Positions 63,842 to 64,000 of a stretch of 64,000 nt of DNA are shown piece after piece. Position numbers and translations under genes: made by a program. This DNA comes from Jejuia pallidilutea (GTDB lineage Bacteria > Bacteroidota > Bacteroidia > Flavobacteriales > Flavobacteriaceae). The notes beneath the pieces were generated by a model that searched no databases, was not told where the DNA came from, and saw nothing but the letters and a program-made list of their open reading frames with translations. The DNA is taken from the NCBI RefSeq assembly GCF_002973595.1, contig NZ_PVEO01000001.1:1-64000 (forward strand), read 5' to 3'. Every line of letters starts with the position of its first letter. Position 1 is the first letter of the stretch.

Positions 63842-64000
63842 ATGCAAGTATTATCAGATAGAATTTTAAACATGTCTACATCTGCCACTTTAGCTATGGC
63901 AGCAAAAGCAAGAGAATTAAGAGGCGAAGGCAAGGACATAATAGGTCTAAGTCTTGGAGAACCAGATTTTAAAGTACCAGATTTTATACGTGAAGCAGCA
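63842..64000 (+). CDS. class I PLP aminotransferase, N-terminal fragment
   Basis: The open frame starts at ATG 63842 and runs off the right edge after 53 codons. The opening LSDRILNMSTSATLAMAAKARELRGEG and the block GLSLGEPDFKVPDFI are characteristic of class I aspartate-type aminotransferases. Only the N-terminus is in the window, so the PLP lysine and substrate residues are not seen. It may be co-transcribed with the desaturase gene. Confidence 0.9.
   Translation, partial: MQVLSDRILNMSTSATLAMAAKARELRGEGKDIIGLSLGEPDFKVPDFIREAA

Noticed and set aside
1-64000. CRISPR array, insertion sequence or prophage
   Set aside because: No regularly spaced repeats, no transposase or integrase and no phage structural genes were seen; the only mobile-looking unit is 31137-31598.

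Overview
The window is a chromosomal piece of a Bacteroidota genome, most likely a member of the Flavobacteriaceae. The DNA is AT-rich. Promoters carry the Bacteroidota -7 box TAnnTTTG with a TTTG or TTG element upstream, Shine-Dalgarno sequences are scarce, and many genes encode SPII lipoproteins or DUF families typical of flavobacteria. The 16S rRNA 5' end at the left edge reads as Bacteroidota. I cannot name the genus.

Layout. 1-786: 5' end of a 16S rRNA gene on the minus strand, its leader, two tandem rrn promoters and an unexplained 280-base stretch. 787-8344: a porin-like barrel protein, RNase HII, a propeller-like lipoprotein, an OmpA-type protein and a secreted TapB-like protein. 8464-11736: nucleoid-associated protein, PPK2 kinase, a methyltransferase and a YjdI/CDGSH iron-sulfur fusion. 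11826-18002: a kynurenine degradation run (kynureninase, kynurenine 3-monooxygenase, SDR, 3-hydroxyanthranilate dioxygenase, ACMSD-like decarboxylase, O-methyltransferase). 18158-24041: TatA, M1 peptidase, a DUF6702-type protein, two paralogous secreted proteins and peptidase E. 24245-32366: tRNA-Gly, two GNATs, an M48 protease, an ankyrin protein, gpmI, a HAD protein, a CoA-transferase, methionine aminopeptidase, a small GxxExxY gene bracketed by inverted repeats, and a methyltransferase.

32472-48680: ApbE with a small partner, three lipoproteins, an ECF sigma / membrane TPR / CHAT-protease operon, a DUF4846 protein, a cysteine-rich small protein and the complete nqrABCDEF operon for the sodium-pumping NADH:quinone oxidoreductase, whose NqrB and NqrC would be flavinylated by ApbE. 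48807-57616: DUF5103 protein, ApaG, an amidoligase cassette (RLAN-RimK ATP-grasp, GCS2 ligase, N-formylglutamate amidohydrolase) facing an NRDE/DUF6695 pair, then P5C dehydrogenase. 57727-64000: GNAT, three tandem paralogous secreted TPR proteins, RsmG, a fatty-acid desaturase and the start of a class I aminotransferase.

The most interesting parts are: (i) the ECF sigma / anti-sigma-like TPR / CHAT-protease operon; (ii) the peptide-ligase cassette convergent with two predicted amide hydrolases; (iii) a 462-bp GxxExxY unit with 23-bp terminal inverted repeats placed exactly between two co-oriented genes; (iv) an 80-88-bp dispersed repeat whose two copies differ by compensatory changes, implying a folded structure; (v) a 31-bp repeat upstream of two neighbouring lipoprotein genes. 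There is no CRISPR array, recognisable insertion sequence or prophage in the window.
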